NCBI GenBank assembly: GCA_946887045.1
Contig: CAMPKC010000006.1
Span: 46,845 to 110,844, forward strand
DNA from: an uncultured Sphingobacteriaceae bacterium
GTDB lineage: Bacteria; Bacteroidota; Bacteroidia; Sphingobacteriales; Sphingobacteriaceae
Direction: 5' to 3'
DNA length: 64,000 bases
The position numbers and the translations under genes are program-made. Positions 46,369 through 56,313 of this stretch are shown in pieces. The notes under the pieces are model-generated. The model ran no database searches. It was given only the letters and a program-made list of their open reading frames with translations, and had not been told where the DNA came from. Each line of letters starts with the position of its first letter. Position 1 is the stretch's first letter.

Positions 46369-48174
46369 ATGCAGATAAACAAAGAAGACAAAACCAAGCT
46401 TTTAAAGAAGATTAAATGGGTTTCAGCACTATTAATTGTAATTCTGACTATCGTTTTGGGCGTTTCGATTCATATGTATTACCAGATCGAGCCACTAGCC
46501 GCAGCAAGGCTTAAAGAAACGGTAAGAACTTCTACCAACAACCTCTACAGCATATCATTTTCCAGACTTTCAATTAATCCCTTTACCGGCAGTGTGACGA
46601 TAAAGAATATAGTATTCAAAGCGAATCATAAGGTATACGAGCGGTTTAAGCGCAATAAAATAAACCCTAGTCACCTTTATGAAATTAAGGTCAAAACCTT
46701 AAAATTGAGACGTGTACATCCATTAAAAGTCTATTTAAAACGCGACCTGGATATTAACTCTATGCTAGTTGAAAAGCCTATAGTGCGGGTATATTATGAA
46801 AAAACTATCGAAAAGGACTCGTCTAAGGTGGATGTTCGGACCGCATGGCAGCGGCTGTCAAAATACCTGAATTCGGTTAGAATAGAAGAAGTGCTATTTA
46901 AGGAGATAGATTTTAAATATATCGACAGAAGGTTAAGCAAACCGGAAATCAACAGTGTCAAAAACCTCTCGATTACCGTAAAAGATATTTTGATAGATTC
47001 TTTAAGTCATCTTGACCAATCAAGATTTTATCATACCAAAGATATTTTAGTTGAGGTATTTGATAACCAGTTCACGAGCGACGACGACATGTATACCATA
47101 AAGTTTGATAAACTTGAGATGTCGACCCAGCAAAAGTATGCCATGGTTAAAGGATTAAAAGTCATCCCCAAATACCCCGAGATAGAATTTTCATTAAAAT
47201 GGAATTTTAGAAAAGCTCGCTATTCGCTGAACATGAATGAAATTTGGCTAAAGGGCATTGATTACAAAAACTTAACCGACAACCGAAAGCTACATGCATC
47301 CTCCCTGCATTTAAAAGCAGCGAACCTGGAGGTGTTTATGAATAAGCAGAGGCCGCGGCTGACTGACGATTTGGGCAGTAACTTTCCGCAATCGATGTTA
47401 AATCGGCTAAGATTAACATCAACTATAGACAGCGTGAAGATTGAGCATTCGGGTTTAAGTTATGTTGAATATAATCCGCATACACAAAAAAAAGGCAAAA
47501 TTGAGTTTACTGCATTAAGTGGCGAACTGCTAAATCTCACGAATGACTCTCTATCATTAACGAGAAATAATTGGGCAAAAGGCAGGTTTACAAGTTTTTT
47601 TTATGGCAAAGGGCGATTAGACTTCAATATGAATTTCAACCTTACCTCACCAGTAATGGAATACAGCTATTCAGGGAAATTACATAAAATGCAGGCAAGA
47701 TATTTTAACCAGATCACCCGTCCCCTTGCATTATTAGATATCAGTTCGGGAGAAGCACAGTCGGCAAACTTTTCTGTAAAGGCTAACTATAGACGGGCCC
47801 AGGGAAGTATGACGCTAATTTATAATGATTTAAATATTGGCATATTAAAGCTAAACCAGAATAAGAGATTACAAAGAAGCACTCTGCTATCTCTTGTTGC
47901 AAACAATTTGCTATTGAAGGAAGATAATCCATCGAAAGGTGAATCTATTAGAACCGGAAAAATCAGGTACTACCGTCCAGACTCCGTTTCCTTTTATGGG
48001 ATGATCTGGAAAAGTATGTTTTCCGGCATAAAAGAGAGTATCGGCATGACCCAGGAGAGAGAGAAAAATCTTCAGCAGCAGTTTGAAAGCTTTAAAAATG
48101 AAAATGCCAGCGACAAACAAAAACGGAAATTAAACCGGCAGGAAAGACGCAGGAGAAGAGCAAGTAAACGATAA
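46369..48174 (+). CDS. AsmA/DUF748-like membrane-anchored protein
   Basis: 601 residues. One N-terminal membrane segment (about 13-35: KWVSALLIVILTIVLGVSIHM). The rest is beta-rich periplasmic sequence with FTGSVTIKNIVFKA near 58-71, typical of AsmA-like proteins, which form grooves for lipid transport between membranes. The C-terminus is very basic (RRRRRASKR). Divergent from miaB. Family assignment is moderate; substrate unknown. Confidence 0.75.
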   Translation: MQINKEDKTKLLKKIKWVSALLIVILTIVLGVSIHMYYQIEPLAAARLKETVRTSTNNLYSISFSRLSINPFTGSVTIKNIVFKANHKVYERFKRNKINPSHLYEIKVKTLKLRRVHPLKVYLKRDLDINSMLVEKPIVRVYYEKTIEKDSSKVDVRTAWQRLSKYLNSVRIEEVLFKEIDFKYIDRRLSKPEINSVKNLSITVKDILIDSLSHLDQSRFYHTKDILVEVFDNQFTSDDDMYTIKFDKLEMSTQQKYAMVKGLKVIPKYPEIEFSLKWNFRKARYSLNMNEIWLKGIDYKNLTDNRKLHASSLHLKAANLEVFMNKQRPRLTDDLGSNFPQSMLNRLRLTSTIDSVKIEHSGLSYVEYNPHTQKKGKIEFTALSGELLNLTNDSLSLTRNNWAKGRFTSFFYGKGRLDFNMNFNLTSPVMEYSYSGKLHKMQARYFNQITRPLALLDISSGEAQSANFSVKANYRRAQGSMTLIYNDLNIGILKLNQNKRLQRSTLLSLVANNLLLKEDNPSKGESIRTGKIRYYRPDSVSFYGMIWKSMFSGIKESIGMTQEREKNLQQQFESFKNENASDKQKRKLNRQERRRRRASKR

Positions 48175-48684
48175 GATCGTGTCTGTTTTAATATTGGTGG
48201 TATCGAGAACAAAACTATGATGTGGAAATACCAAAGATAAATTAGCAAGAAGCCTTTGGTTCGAACCCTGACAAATAATAAAAAAAGAGCCTTTGTTACA
48301 AGACCCTTTTTTGCATAGGTAGATAGGGTTTAGGGGTGAAGCTTCGTATAGTTCGCTCTAAATTTGCAATGATAGACAGATAAACCATCTTTCATTGTAT
48401 GTATCAAAATTACGATGAAAATAAATACCCCAAAAGGGGTGAAATACCTAATATTTCGAGTTAATTACCTGTTTAAGGCCAAAGGCAAATAATCCTCCTA
48501 TTATAATATAAATTCAAGTTATCTGGTTGACATTCGCAACGGAAGATGAGCTAATAAGCTCTAACAAACATTGTATTTACAGGGATACTACAAATGAAAA
48601 ATCTTTTATATTTGCAGAATTATTAACATTGCAACAGTTTATTACGGAGCTGCCTCAAAGGCAGTTACGGTCACATTTGACAAA
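48175..48684. other. Gene-free stretch before tRNA-Pro
   Basis: About 510 bases with no gene. Contains a weak T-rich hairpin-like stretch near 48284-48312, a short exact inverted repeat ACCCC-AAAA-GGGGT at 48427-48440 and a TATATTTG element at 48607-48614 that could drive the tRNA gene. Confidence 0.5.
48607..48614 (+). promoter_or_regulatory. tRNA-Pro promoter -7 element (TATATTTG)
   Basis: Exact TAnnTTTG match 70 bases before the mature tRNA 5' end. Confidence 0.45.
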
Positions 48685-48758
48685 CGGGATGTAGCGTAGC
48701 CCGGTATCGCGCCAGCATGGGGTGCTGGAGGTCGTGGGTTCGAATCCCGCCATCCCGA
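48685..48758 (+). tRNA. tRNA-Pro (GGG anticodon)
   Basis: Full cloverleaf: acceptor stem 48685-48691 with 48751-48757; D stem GCG/CGC; anticodon stem 48712-48716 with 48724-48728 around the loop ATGGGGT, giving anticodon GGG at 48719-48721; T stem 48734-48738 with 48746-48750 (one G-U) around TTCGAAT. The discriminator is A48758, and CCA is not encoded. The 3' part is the probable target site of a lost integrated element. Confidence 0.95.
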
Positions 48759-48906
48759 CTAAACAAAGGACAAATAGAGCTTAAAACGAAGATTTTAAAT
48801 CCGAAGTTTTGAGCCTTTTTAGTTTTAAAGTAGGCTGGTGTACTTTCTGTGTACCTCGGTGTGTACCTTCAAAAACTAGTCGGTTTTGCTATAACAAACC
48901 CGCGTT

Positions 48907-49045
48907 ATGGCTACCGTAGCTATAGTTTTAAAGACGAAACAACAACTAACAAATGGCGAGTAAACTGTTGCTCTTCGGCAGAAGAACAAGGCACGACTAC
49001 ATTAGTGCCACTTAGTTTAGGCATATACTTTTCCAAGGCAGCTTA
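48907..49045 (+). pseudogene. Decayed start of a tyrosine integrase
   Basis: From ATG 48907 the frame reads MATVAIVLKTKQQLTNGE, a stop, then TVALR, which is the standard arm-binding N-terminus of Bacteroidota tyrosine recombinases apart from the TAA at 48961-48963. Beyond it, homology-like pieces (LSLGIYFSKAA) continue in another frame before more stops. The rest of the integrase is missing. It lies about 150 bases downstream of tRNA-Pro, the usual place for such genes. Two TGTGTACCT direct repeats (48848-48856, 48860-48868) upstream may be arm-type sites. Recognition is from memory. Confidence 0.6.
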
Positions 49046-49158
49046 ACAGTTTAGAGAATCTGACCCAAAAGTTATAGATCTTTCCTCGAATTTCTTCCTC
49101 TCACTAAGTATGAAAAAACAATGCCTCTTTCGAGAATGAGAGCTACCAAATGGGTACC

Positions 49159-49202
49159 AAGTTCGGACCAAGTCCACTAAATAGTGGACTTGGTCCGAAC
49201 TT
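49159..49202. repeat. Perfect palindrome with 21-bp arms
   Basis: Arms at 49159-49179 and 49182-49202 are exact reverse complements around an AA centre. The core reads CCACTAAATAGTGG. No nearby gene needs it as a terminator and no T-run follows on either strand, so it may be a binding site or a remnant of a mobile element. Confidence 0.9.
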
Positions 49203-49543
49203 GTCTCGAATAAGCCCCCTGCTTGGTAGGGAGCTGGACGTACTCTGCCTTATACAAATCGAAAACTGCTTAACAACTCATCCTTTACCAGCGGGGCAGC
49301 ATTGTCTTACATATTGTCAGTCATTGATCGAATTGATGCTAACCTTTGTTGATTTAATTGCCGACGTCGGATTTTATTAGGCTTCGGATCTCCTTTGTCG
49401 ATACTTTACTGCTCTTTATCGATACTATCAAAGCAAGCTCTCCCATTCTGCGGAAAGAATCTGATTAGAATTCACCATCCTTTGTAAAAGGCACGTTAAA
49501 AGCTGCTTAATTCGGGACAAAGTTAACCTCCCCAGATAACAGC

Positions 49544-49575
49544 AGCAGGGGTATCCATTTAAGAATACCCCTGCT
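49544..49575 (-). terminator. Hairpin downstream of the first giant gene
   Basis: Perfect 11-bp arms (49544-49554, 49565-49575; AGCAGGGGTAT / ATACCCCTGCT). About 80 bases after the stop of the giant gene on the minus strand. No T-run, so it may be a weak terminator or an mRNA 3'-end stabiliser. Confidence 0.45.
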
Positions 49576-49655
49576 AAATAAGTTTGATGGATTTTCATAA
49601 GCCTTGTAGAAAAGAACTTGCGCTCCACCAGATTGAACACTCTATCTGAAACCTA

Positions 49656-52600
49656 TTATTTTATTATAACCTTACCAGCATATTGATTATTCAGAATTAA
49701 GGAATAAATGCCACCAGGCAAAGCCTGATTTAAGCCCACATCGATAGTACCAGAATTATTCCTAAGTGATTTTGAATAGAGAACCCGTCCCATCAAGTCA
49801 ATTAATTTCAAAGTCACCTCCTTTCCAATCAAATCCGTATTGGTAGCAACAGTGAACCTATTATCCACCACTGGGTTAGGGTAAATAAGGATATTTACTA
49901 CCGTGTTCTTACCAGAACTCAAGTCAGATGTAAGAGCATTTCCATCCTTTTGAGCAATCTGATTGGTTGTGAAGTTTTGTATCTCAGCTGCACTCAATGC
50001 CCTGCTATAGATTTTAAGCCCATCAATAGAGCCTCTGAACATCGGGTCATTATACTGTGATTTGCCCAGATAGTTCTGTGTAGTGCTGCCAATAGTAGAA
50101 GGCTTGATTGTTACACCGGTATTGGAAGCAACTAAAGCCCCATTAATATACATACTACAGGTATTTCCGGATTGAGTGATTGCAAAATGCGTCCAGGTAT
50201 TCAGCGGCAGGGTATAATTAAAGCTCACCAGCTGTTCTGATCCGCCGTTTTTAATTGCATAACGCATAACATTAGCAGTTCCGGCCTGGATGGTTAAAAA
50301 CATGTACTTGCTGGTTCCGGTACCAAAGTCAAATACCCGCATCCAGTTGCTTTTAACATCCATTCTTACCCAGGTGGATATGGTAAAATCGTTCAACGTA
50401 CTTACAATACCACTTGGCAAAGTAGCATAAGAGGTCGCTGTTCCGTCCAGCTTAAGCGCAGATCCTGAAAGGCCGGCATCGCGGGTTGCGGTTGCCTGCA
50501 ATGTAGCATGATTTGCACCCCAGCTATCAATACCACGTGTTCCGCTTTGTTCATCAAATTTCAGGTAAGTAATTTGCCCGGTATTTGGTACTGCTGCAAC
50601 TTCGGCACTATTCGGGTTTTCTCCAAGCGAATTGGTAGCAGAAATTACATAGTAATAGGTCGTTCCATTACTCACATTCGTATCGGTAAATGAGGTGCCG
50701 GAAGTGGTTCCGATGGTTGTATAAGACCCGCCAGAAGTCGTTGAACGTTTGATGTTGTAGCTGAAATTCTGGATAGCATCCCATTCGACGATATTTTTAG
50801 CATCGCCTGCTGCAACAATCACATTGTTTACAATAGTATATACCGTTAACGTTATGGTTTGAGAACCGCTTATAGTTCCATTGGAAGCCGTTAAAGCCAC
50901 AGCAAAGGCACCGTATGTTGCAGGAGTACCCGATATTACGCCGGTACTGGCATTTAAACTTAAACCAGCAGGCAGGCCAGTTGCCGTAAAATTGTTTAAT
51001 GACGTGTTATTGGTAATGATATAGCTAAATGGTGTGCCCATTACAGCAGTTGGCGTGGTATTGTTGGTGATGACAACCGTTAAAACTTGTGTTTGTGATG
51101 GGGCTGGTGCGTAAACATTGTCTCCAGCCTGTGAAGCAGTAATCGTTGCAGTTCCGGTACCGAGAATATGAACTTTACCATTAACAATGCTTGCAACTGA
51201 TTCATCCGAACTGCTGTATGTTACCGTAAGTCCTGAAGAAGCGGTAGCTGAAGGAGTAAAATCTGCATCTCCAAGTAGCTTTGTTCCAATTGGGGCAAAA
51301 TTAATCGTCTGTGCCTGTTTAACCGTTAAAACTTGCGTTTGCGATTGGGCTGGCCAGTAAGCCTCATTGCCTGCTTGTGAAGCTGTGATAGTTGCAGTTC
51401 CGGTAGCAACAATATGAACTTTACCATTCACGATGCTTGCCACGGATGGATTTGAACTGGTGTATGTAACCGCAAGCCCGGAGGACGTGGTGGCCGGCTC
51501 AAAATCTGCGTCACCTGTTGCTTTTTCAGCAGTCGCATTTATAGTGATAGTTTGGCTTAAATAGCTTGCTGCAATCTCAGCTGCACTTAAAGCTCTACCG
51601 AATATCTTAAACTCATCGATTGATCCCTTAAACAAGGGATCATTGAACTGCGATTTCCCCAGATAATTCAGGTTAGTACTTCCTATGGTAGAAGGCTTAA
51701 TAGTTACGCCAGTGTTGGAAGCAACTAAAGCTCCATTAATATACATGCTACAGGTATTTCCAGATTGAGTGATTGCAAAATGCGTCCAGGTATTCAGCGG
51801 CAGGGTATAATTAAAGCTCACCAGCTGCTCCGCTCCTCCGTTCTTAATCGCATAACGCATCACGTTAGCACTCCCTGCCTGGATGGATAAAAACATATAT
51901 TTGCTGGTTCCGGTACCAAAGTCAAATACCCGCATCCAATTGCTTTTAACATCCATTCGCACCCAGGTGGATATGGTAAAGTCGGTTAGCGTACTTACAA
52001 TTCCAGTTGGCAAAGTGGCATAAGAAGTAGACGTTCCGTCCAGCTTAAGCGCAGATCCTGAGCGGCCGGTATCACGGGCTGCTGTTGTCTGCAAAGTAGC
52101 GTGATTAGTTCCCCAGGTATCAGTTGCCTGAGTTCCGCTTGCCTCATTAAATTTATAATATGTTTGACCTATGGCACGTGAGTCCATTAAAACCACATCG
52201 TTTCCATCACCTCCTACATAGGTAATAATGAAACTATAAGCACCTACCGTGATTGAAGACCACTCTGGCAAGCCATTAAACGTACCTGATACCGCCCCTG
52301 TTCCGGTATTGTCAATAAGGGTGTAATTGGTTCCGAAAGGCAAGGTTCCTGCAGTAGCTGTAATTGTTAAATTTGGACTGTTAAGCGTTACACTGCTTGC
52401 GATGATTTTATCGCCGGTAGTATCGGCAAGGTTAATTTCTGCCGTATAAGTGGCATCTGCCTTCATGGTAAGTGTTCCTACTTTAAGCGTACCGATCTTT
52501 AAAAATCCGGGTTCCAATACTGCTCCAACTCCGCTTCCGGTCCCAATTGTAGCGGAGGACTGACTTACTCCAAAGCCTCCTAAAGCACCTTCTTGTATAA

Positions 52601-55600
52601 TTATCGGACTATTAAAAACACCACTGGTTGGATTATTATTTATTAATAATTTTCCTTTTATTACAGTAGTAGTTCCGCTGTAAGCCTGGTTTCCCCACAT
52701 TTCTAAAGTACCAGTACCCACCTTTTCAAGGGTCAGGCCACTACCATTGGCGTTGATGGTTCCTCCATAGCTGGAATAGGTATTCAGGGCCCCGATGCTG
52801 ATAACCGGTGCGCCACCTGCATTAGCTCGGATATAACCGCGCCCGTTAAGAGCGCCAAAATGTAAAGTTCCGGTTCCAAAACCTATGCTCTGGCAATCAA
52901 TCCCATTGGCATCTAATAACCATGTTGCATTCGCACTTCCTGAGTTAGGAGTTACAAAGCGCAGTCTGTGTTTGCCACTCCTCAACTTCGTGATAAAGGT
53001 GCCAGAAAATCCGCTATTGTCGCCCATGAGGTTAATGCCTGCATAATCATTTCCGTCATGCTCGAGAGTTCCGGTACCTAACAATTTTCCCCGAAGTGTT
53101 ATAGAATTAACATCTTCATACATATAACTCCTGTTTCCAGGCAGCACTTCTATATCGTTATATAAATCAAGGTTTCCCCCGGCGGTGGCATGTAAAGCGC
53201 CTCCGTTCATCCGGATTATACCTTTACCTAAGGGACCGGCCGTAGGATTGCTTGCAGTTCCGGTTCCTATGCCCGCTGCTGAAGTAATACCACTAACAAG
53301 AGTAGTATTCCCGGAATAAGTATTATTCGTTTTAATATATAAGTAACCTGAGCCTGATTTCATTAATGAACCTGTTCCGCTTATTGCTCCATCTAAAACT
53401 ATATTAGCCGTTGAATTCACATTCAACTGATCGGTTAACAGCAACGGAGTGCTTAAAGTCTGAGTTCTTGATGAGTTATTAACCAGGTCATTCTTTAGCG
53501 TTAAAGAGTTACCTGCAATAGTATAAGCATTCGCATCTGCTCCAAATTGAATCCTTGAAGCTACCAGGCCAGTTATATCATTAGTTAAAACCGTATCACT
53601 GGCTGCGCTGAATGTTAAAATGGATGGATTTACCGGCAGTGCATTTTCAACCCAGTTGCCTGCCAGGTTCAGATTCGCAGTAACCGGTGTAGGCTTCCAG
53701 GTTCTGGTGCTGGCTCCGGGTACGCCAAATGCTTCGGCTGAATTAGCGCTTTCCAGGGTATTACCCATAGATGAAACGACATAATAATAGGGGCTTCCGC
53801 TGGTAACGCCGGCGTCTGTGTAGCTGGTGGTTGAAACCGTAGCTATAAGAGTATACGGTCCTCCGCTCACCGTACCTCTTTTTACTTTATAAGTAACAGC
53901 TCCGGCGGCTGTATTCCAGCTCAAGCCGATTGAGTTGCTATTATTAACTACTACAGGCATTGATGGCACCGCTGGCGGCACTGAAGCAGAAACCACATTG
54001 GAATTTCCGCTTTCCAAAGTTCCTGCTAAAGCAGTTACCACATAGTAATTGCTAACCTCCGGCTGTGGACTTGCATCAATAAACGATGTTCCAATGATGC
54101 CTGTTTGTATGGCAGTAAAAGGACCGCCGGAAGAAAGAGCCCTCTTCACTGTGTAGCTGCTGGCATTTGCTACTGCAGGCCATGAGACACTAATACGGGT
54201 AACATTATTTACTGCAGCTGTTACTCCTGACGGCGCTGCAGGCGCTACATTATTGGTTACATTAAGGATCAAAGTGGCCGAGCCTGTTCCGCTTGCATTT
54301 GTAGCTCCTAAAGTAAGCAGTGATTGTCCCATTGCCGTTGGTGTACCGGAAATAAGCCCGGTAGAGGTGTTAATACTTAATCCTGCCGGCAAGCCAGTTG
54401 CACTATAAATAGTTGGACTAGCGCTGGCAATAATGTTGTAACTGAAAGACGCACCAAGGGTAGCTGTGGCAGTGGTAGAACTGCTGATCTCCGGAGAGCC
54501 GGCAGGTGCGGTTTGGCTGTAGGCCACATTACTGAACGTGGCAGTATTCAGCGCCGATGTGTTATTTGAAATGGTATAAAATCCGGCATATAAATCTGTC
54601 GGGAAACCTGTTGCTGAATACCAGCAATTAAGATTGGTCCAGTTAGTACCATCCTGAGAATGATAGGTAAAAATGCGGGTGCCCACACGTTCAATTTTTA
54701 ACCACCAGGGGGCTTTTGGCTGCCAATGTCGTCCGGCACCGCCGTTCGCCCCGAGATAAATATCCCAAAAAGCGGAACCGGGCGTTAATGATTCGCGTAA
54801 CATTACGCCGCAACCTCCGGTAGTGAGCGATGTACTGTTAACTTTTACTACCAGGCCCGCATCGCCGTTAATTTTCTTGAAATTGAAGTTGAAGGCATTA
54901 GTTGTAGAAGTTCCGGCACCTTTAAGCGTCCAGGTTCCGTTACTGTACGAAGCACTGCCTGCTAAACCTGTATTACCGATATCGATATTGGTCAGGTTGC
55001 TCACCGCCTGCACATGATCTGCCGGGTAATATTTTTGTGTCAGAACAGTAGCCGTGGAGGTGTCCGAGGATTTCAGGAACAGAAAATCACCACCGGCAGG
55101 AGAATAATAGCTGGTCCCTGACTGCATCAATGCAGCTCTCATTCGGTCGGTTTGAGGGGTGGAGATCCCCTTACGTACATTATAAGCACTGTAAATAATA
55201 TTAGTCATATCGCCCGCCCTTGCTCCTGGGGCAATTCCCCAGTTGGTCCAATAACTTGCATAACCACCAAAGGGGATATAGGTCATTGAACTTCCATCAA
55301 AAGCGTATTTATGATACAGTTCGGCGATAGCCAACACGCGTTTGTCCAGCTCGGAAAACATATCTACTTTCTGCTTGTAGGCAACTTCGGCGCCCCATGC
55401 CAAGGCCGCAGCCTGCACCCTCCAGTGGTCGTCCCGGCCGGTATCCCCTACTTCGCCATTAGGCAGCGAGTTGCGCATCCCTCCTCCGGCATCCATTCTG
55501 TAGACTTCAATAGCCTGGTCAAACCTGGTGACATCATTACAAAAAATCGATGCGGCCAGGGCTATTTTCAGCTGAATAGCACCCTTGTTCTGGTCGCGTA

Positions 55601-56183
55601 ACGGATTAGGCACCCATGATGTCGGAAATAATACTTGAGAAAAATAGTTTTCTACATGTTGTGTATTTGCTGCGGTCCAACCGGGGAAAGTATAACGGAG
55701 AATCTCAGCACCTGTGCCCCAATAATGGGCATAATCGCCGATATCCAGCATTGATTCGTTTCCGCCCCAGGTAGTATTGGTAACAGCCCAGCCATCCAGG
55801 ATATTCGTAGCTTTTCGGGCATAGAGAGAATCGCCTGTAAACCACCACATAAATGCAAGGTTGTGTACGGCAAGCATATCGCTCTTCCATTGCTCATTAT
55901 TTAAGTTGGGAGCACGGCTTACCGTTGCCTGCGGCGCCCCTGGAGTATACCTTAGTTTGGAACGGCTGTCATTCTTAAATATATTGTAAGCTGAAAGCCA
56001 GGGTTCCTGGGTAATGTTGGCTTTTAGCTGATTGAGATCAGCTAGCGTAAAGGGTATGCCCGGATGGACAAAGGTTTGAGCATCTGACGTTTTGGGACTC
56101 AACAAAACGAGCATGCCAAGAAAAATAACGATCAGATTTTCTTTCGAAATCAACCGGAGCTGACGAAGTAAAATTTTCCTCAT
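49656..56183 (-). CDS. Giant T9SS-secreted protein with alginate-lyase-type domain
   Basis: 2175 residues. Order: signal about 1-36; alginate-lyase-type helical domain about 60-380 with GRDDHWRVQ near 250; beta-sandwich (DUF1349/LamG-like) about 395-555; putative-Ig (SATGLPAGLSINTSTG) about 580-640; two FN3 domains about 650-830; autotransporter-associated beta-strand repeats about 860-1330; LamG about 1345-1540; two Big-like repeats about 1540-1710; putative-Ig and FN3 about 1718-1865; second LamG about 1875-2060; T9SS C-terminal sorting domain about 2095-2175 (YPNPVVDNRF, ending GKVIIK). Probably cleaves acidic polysaccharide at the cell surface; substrate inferred only from the lyase domain. 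Paralogue of the gene at 56466. Confidence 0.88.
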   Translation of the reverse strand: MRKILLRQLRLISKENLIVIFLGMLVLLSPKTSDAQTFVHPGIPFTLADLNQLKANITQEPWLSAYNIFKNDSRSKLRYTPGAPQATVSRAPNLNNEQWKSDMLAVHNLAFMWWFTGDSLYARKATNILDGWAVTNTTWGGNESMLDIGDYAHYWGTGAEILRYTFPGWTAANTQHVENYFSQVLFPTSWVPNPLRDQNKGAIQLKIALAASIFCNDVTRFDQAIEVYRMDAGGGMRNSLPNGEVGDTGRDDHWRVQAAALAWGAEVAYKQKVDMFSELDKRVLAIAELYHKYAFDGSSMTYIPFGGYASYWTNWGIAPGARAGDMTNIIYSAYNVRKGISTPQTDRMRAALMQSGTSYYSPAGGDFLFLKSSDTSTATVLTQKYYPADHVQAVSNLTNIDIGNTGLAGSASYSNGTWTLKGAGTSTTNAFNFNFKKINGDAGLVVKVNSTSLTTGGCGVMLRESLTPGSAFWDIYLGANGGAGRHWQPKAPWWLKIERVGTRIFTYHSQDGTNWTNLNCWYSATGFPTDLYAGFYTISNNTSALNTATFSNVAYSQTAPAGSPEISSSTTATATLGASFSYNIIASASPTIYSATGLPAGLSINTSTGLISGTPTAMGQSLLTLGATNASGTGSATLILNVTNNVAPAAPSGVTAAVNNVTRISVSWPAVANASSYTVKRALSSGGPFTAIQTGIIGTSFIDASPQPEVSNYYVVTALAGTLESGNSNVVSASVPPAVPSMPVVVNNSNSIGLSWNTAAGAVTYKVKRGTVSGGPYTLIATVSTTSYTDAGVTSGSPYYYVVSSMGNTLESANSAEAFGVPGASTRTWKPTPVTANLNLAGNWVENALPVNPSILTFSAASDTVLTNDITGLVASRIQFGADANAYTIAGNSLTLKNDLVNNSSRTQTLSTPLLLTDQLNVNSTANIVLDGAISGTGSLMKSGSGYLYIKTNNTYSGNTTLVSGITSAAGIGTGTASNPTAGPLGKGIIRMNGGALHATAGGNLDLYNDIEVLPGNRSYMYEDVNSITLRGKLLGTGTLEHDGNDYAGINLMGDNSGFSGTFITKLRSGKHRLRFVTPNSGSANATWLLDANGIDCQSIGFGTGTLHFGALNGRGYIRANAGGAPVISIGALNTYSSYGGTINANGSGLTLEKVGTGTLEMWGNQAYSGTTTVIKGKLLINNNPTSGVFNSPIIIQEGALGGFGVSQSSATIGTGSGVGAVLEPGFLKIGTLKVGTLTMKADATYTAEINLADTTGDKIIASSVTLNSPNLTITATAGTLPFGTNYTLIDNTGTGAVSGTFNGLPEWSSITVGAYSFIITYVGGDGNDVVLMDSRAIGQTYYKFNEASGTQATDTWGTNHATLQTTAARDTGRSGSALKLDGTSTSYATLPTGIVSTLTDFTISTWVRMDVKSNWMRVFDFGTGTSKYMFLSIQAGSANVMRYAIKNGGAEQLVSFNYTLPLNTWTHFAITQSGNTCSMYINGALVASNTGVTIKPSTIGSTNLNYLGKSQFNDPLFKGSIDEFKIFGRALSAAEIAASYLSQTITINATAEKATGDADFEPATTSSGLAVTYTSSNPSVASIVNGKVHIVATGTATITASQAGNEAYWPAQSQTQVLTVKQAQTINFAPIGTKLLGDADFTPSATASSGLTVTYSSSDESVASIVNGKVHILGTGTATITASQAGDNVYAPAPSQTQVLTVVITNNTTPTAVMGTPFSYIITNNTSLNNFTATGLPAGLSLNASTGVISGTPATYGAFAVALTASNGTISGSQTITLTVYTIVNNVIVAAGDAKNIVEWDAIQNFSYNIKRSTTSGGSYTTIGTTSGTSFTDTNVSNGTTYYYVISATNSLGENPNSAEVAAVPNTGQITYLKFDEQSGTRGIDSWGANHATLQATATRDAGLSGSALKLDGTATSYATLPSGIVSTLNDFTISTWVRMDVKSNWMRVFDFGTGTSKYMFLTIQAGTANVMRYAIKNGGSEQLVSFNYTLPLNTWTHFAITQSGNTCSMYINGALVASNTGVTIKPSTIGSTTQNYLGKSQYNDPMFRGSIDGLKIYSRALSAAEIQNFTTNQIAQKDGNALTSDLSSGKNTVVNILIYPNPVVDNRFTVATNTDLIGKEVTLKLIDLMGRVLYSKSLRNNSGTIDVGLNQALPGGIYSLILNNQYAGKVIIK
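49990..50580 (-). repeat. LamG cassette copy B, near-identical to copy A
   Basis: Inside the first giant gene, this stretch and 51560-52150 are closely similar DNA, with long identical runs in the region encoding NTWTHFAITQSGNTCSMYIN. This suggests recent duplication or gene conversion of one LamG module. Confidence 0.8.
51560..52150 (-). repeat. LamG cassette copy A
   Basis: Partner of the copy at 49990-50580. Related but more diverged copies also occur in the second giant gene near 58150-58745 and 59510-60100. Confidence 0.8.
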
Positions 56184-56279
56184 AAAATTAAGAGTTTAAT
56201 TGGTTTATAATGGCCTGATTTAGAGGAACAGGTTGTATTATAGACCCTTATATTGAACCATTTATACTCTTGAAGTAAA

Positions 56280-56313
56280 AAAAAAGCATTTTTTATATGA
56301 AAAATGCTTTTTT
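56280..56313 (-). terminator. Hairpin between the two giant genes
   Basis: Perfect 14-bp arms (56280-56293, 56300-56313) that are A/T-rich with a GC core, ending in T-runs on both strands; bidirectional intrinsic-terminator form. Confidence 0.65.

Noticed and set aside
48741..48760. Second copy of the tRNA-Pro 3' end as an att repeat
   Set aside because: I looked for a repeat elsewhere in the window and found none.
49150..49380. 76-codon plus-strand frame
   Set aside because: It is created by reading through the palindrome at 49159-49202 and has no family features.
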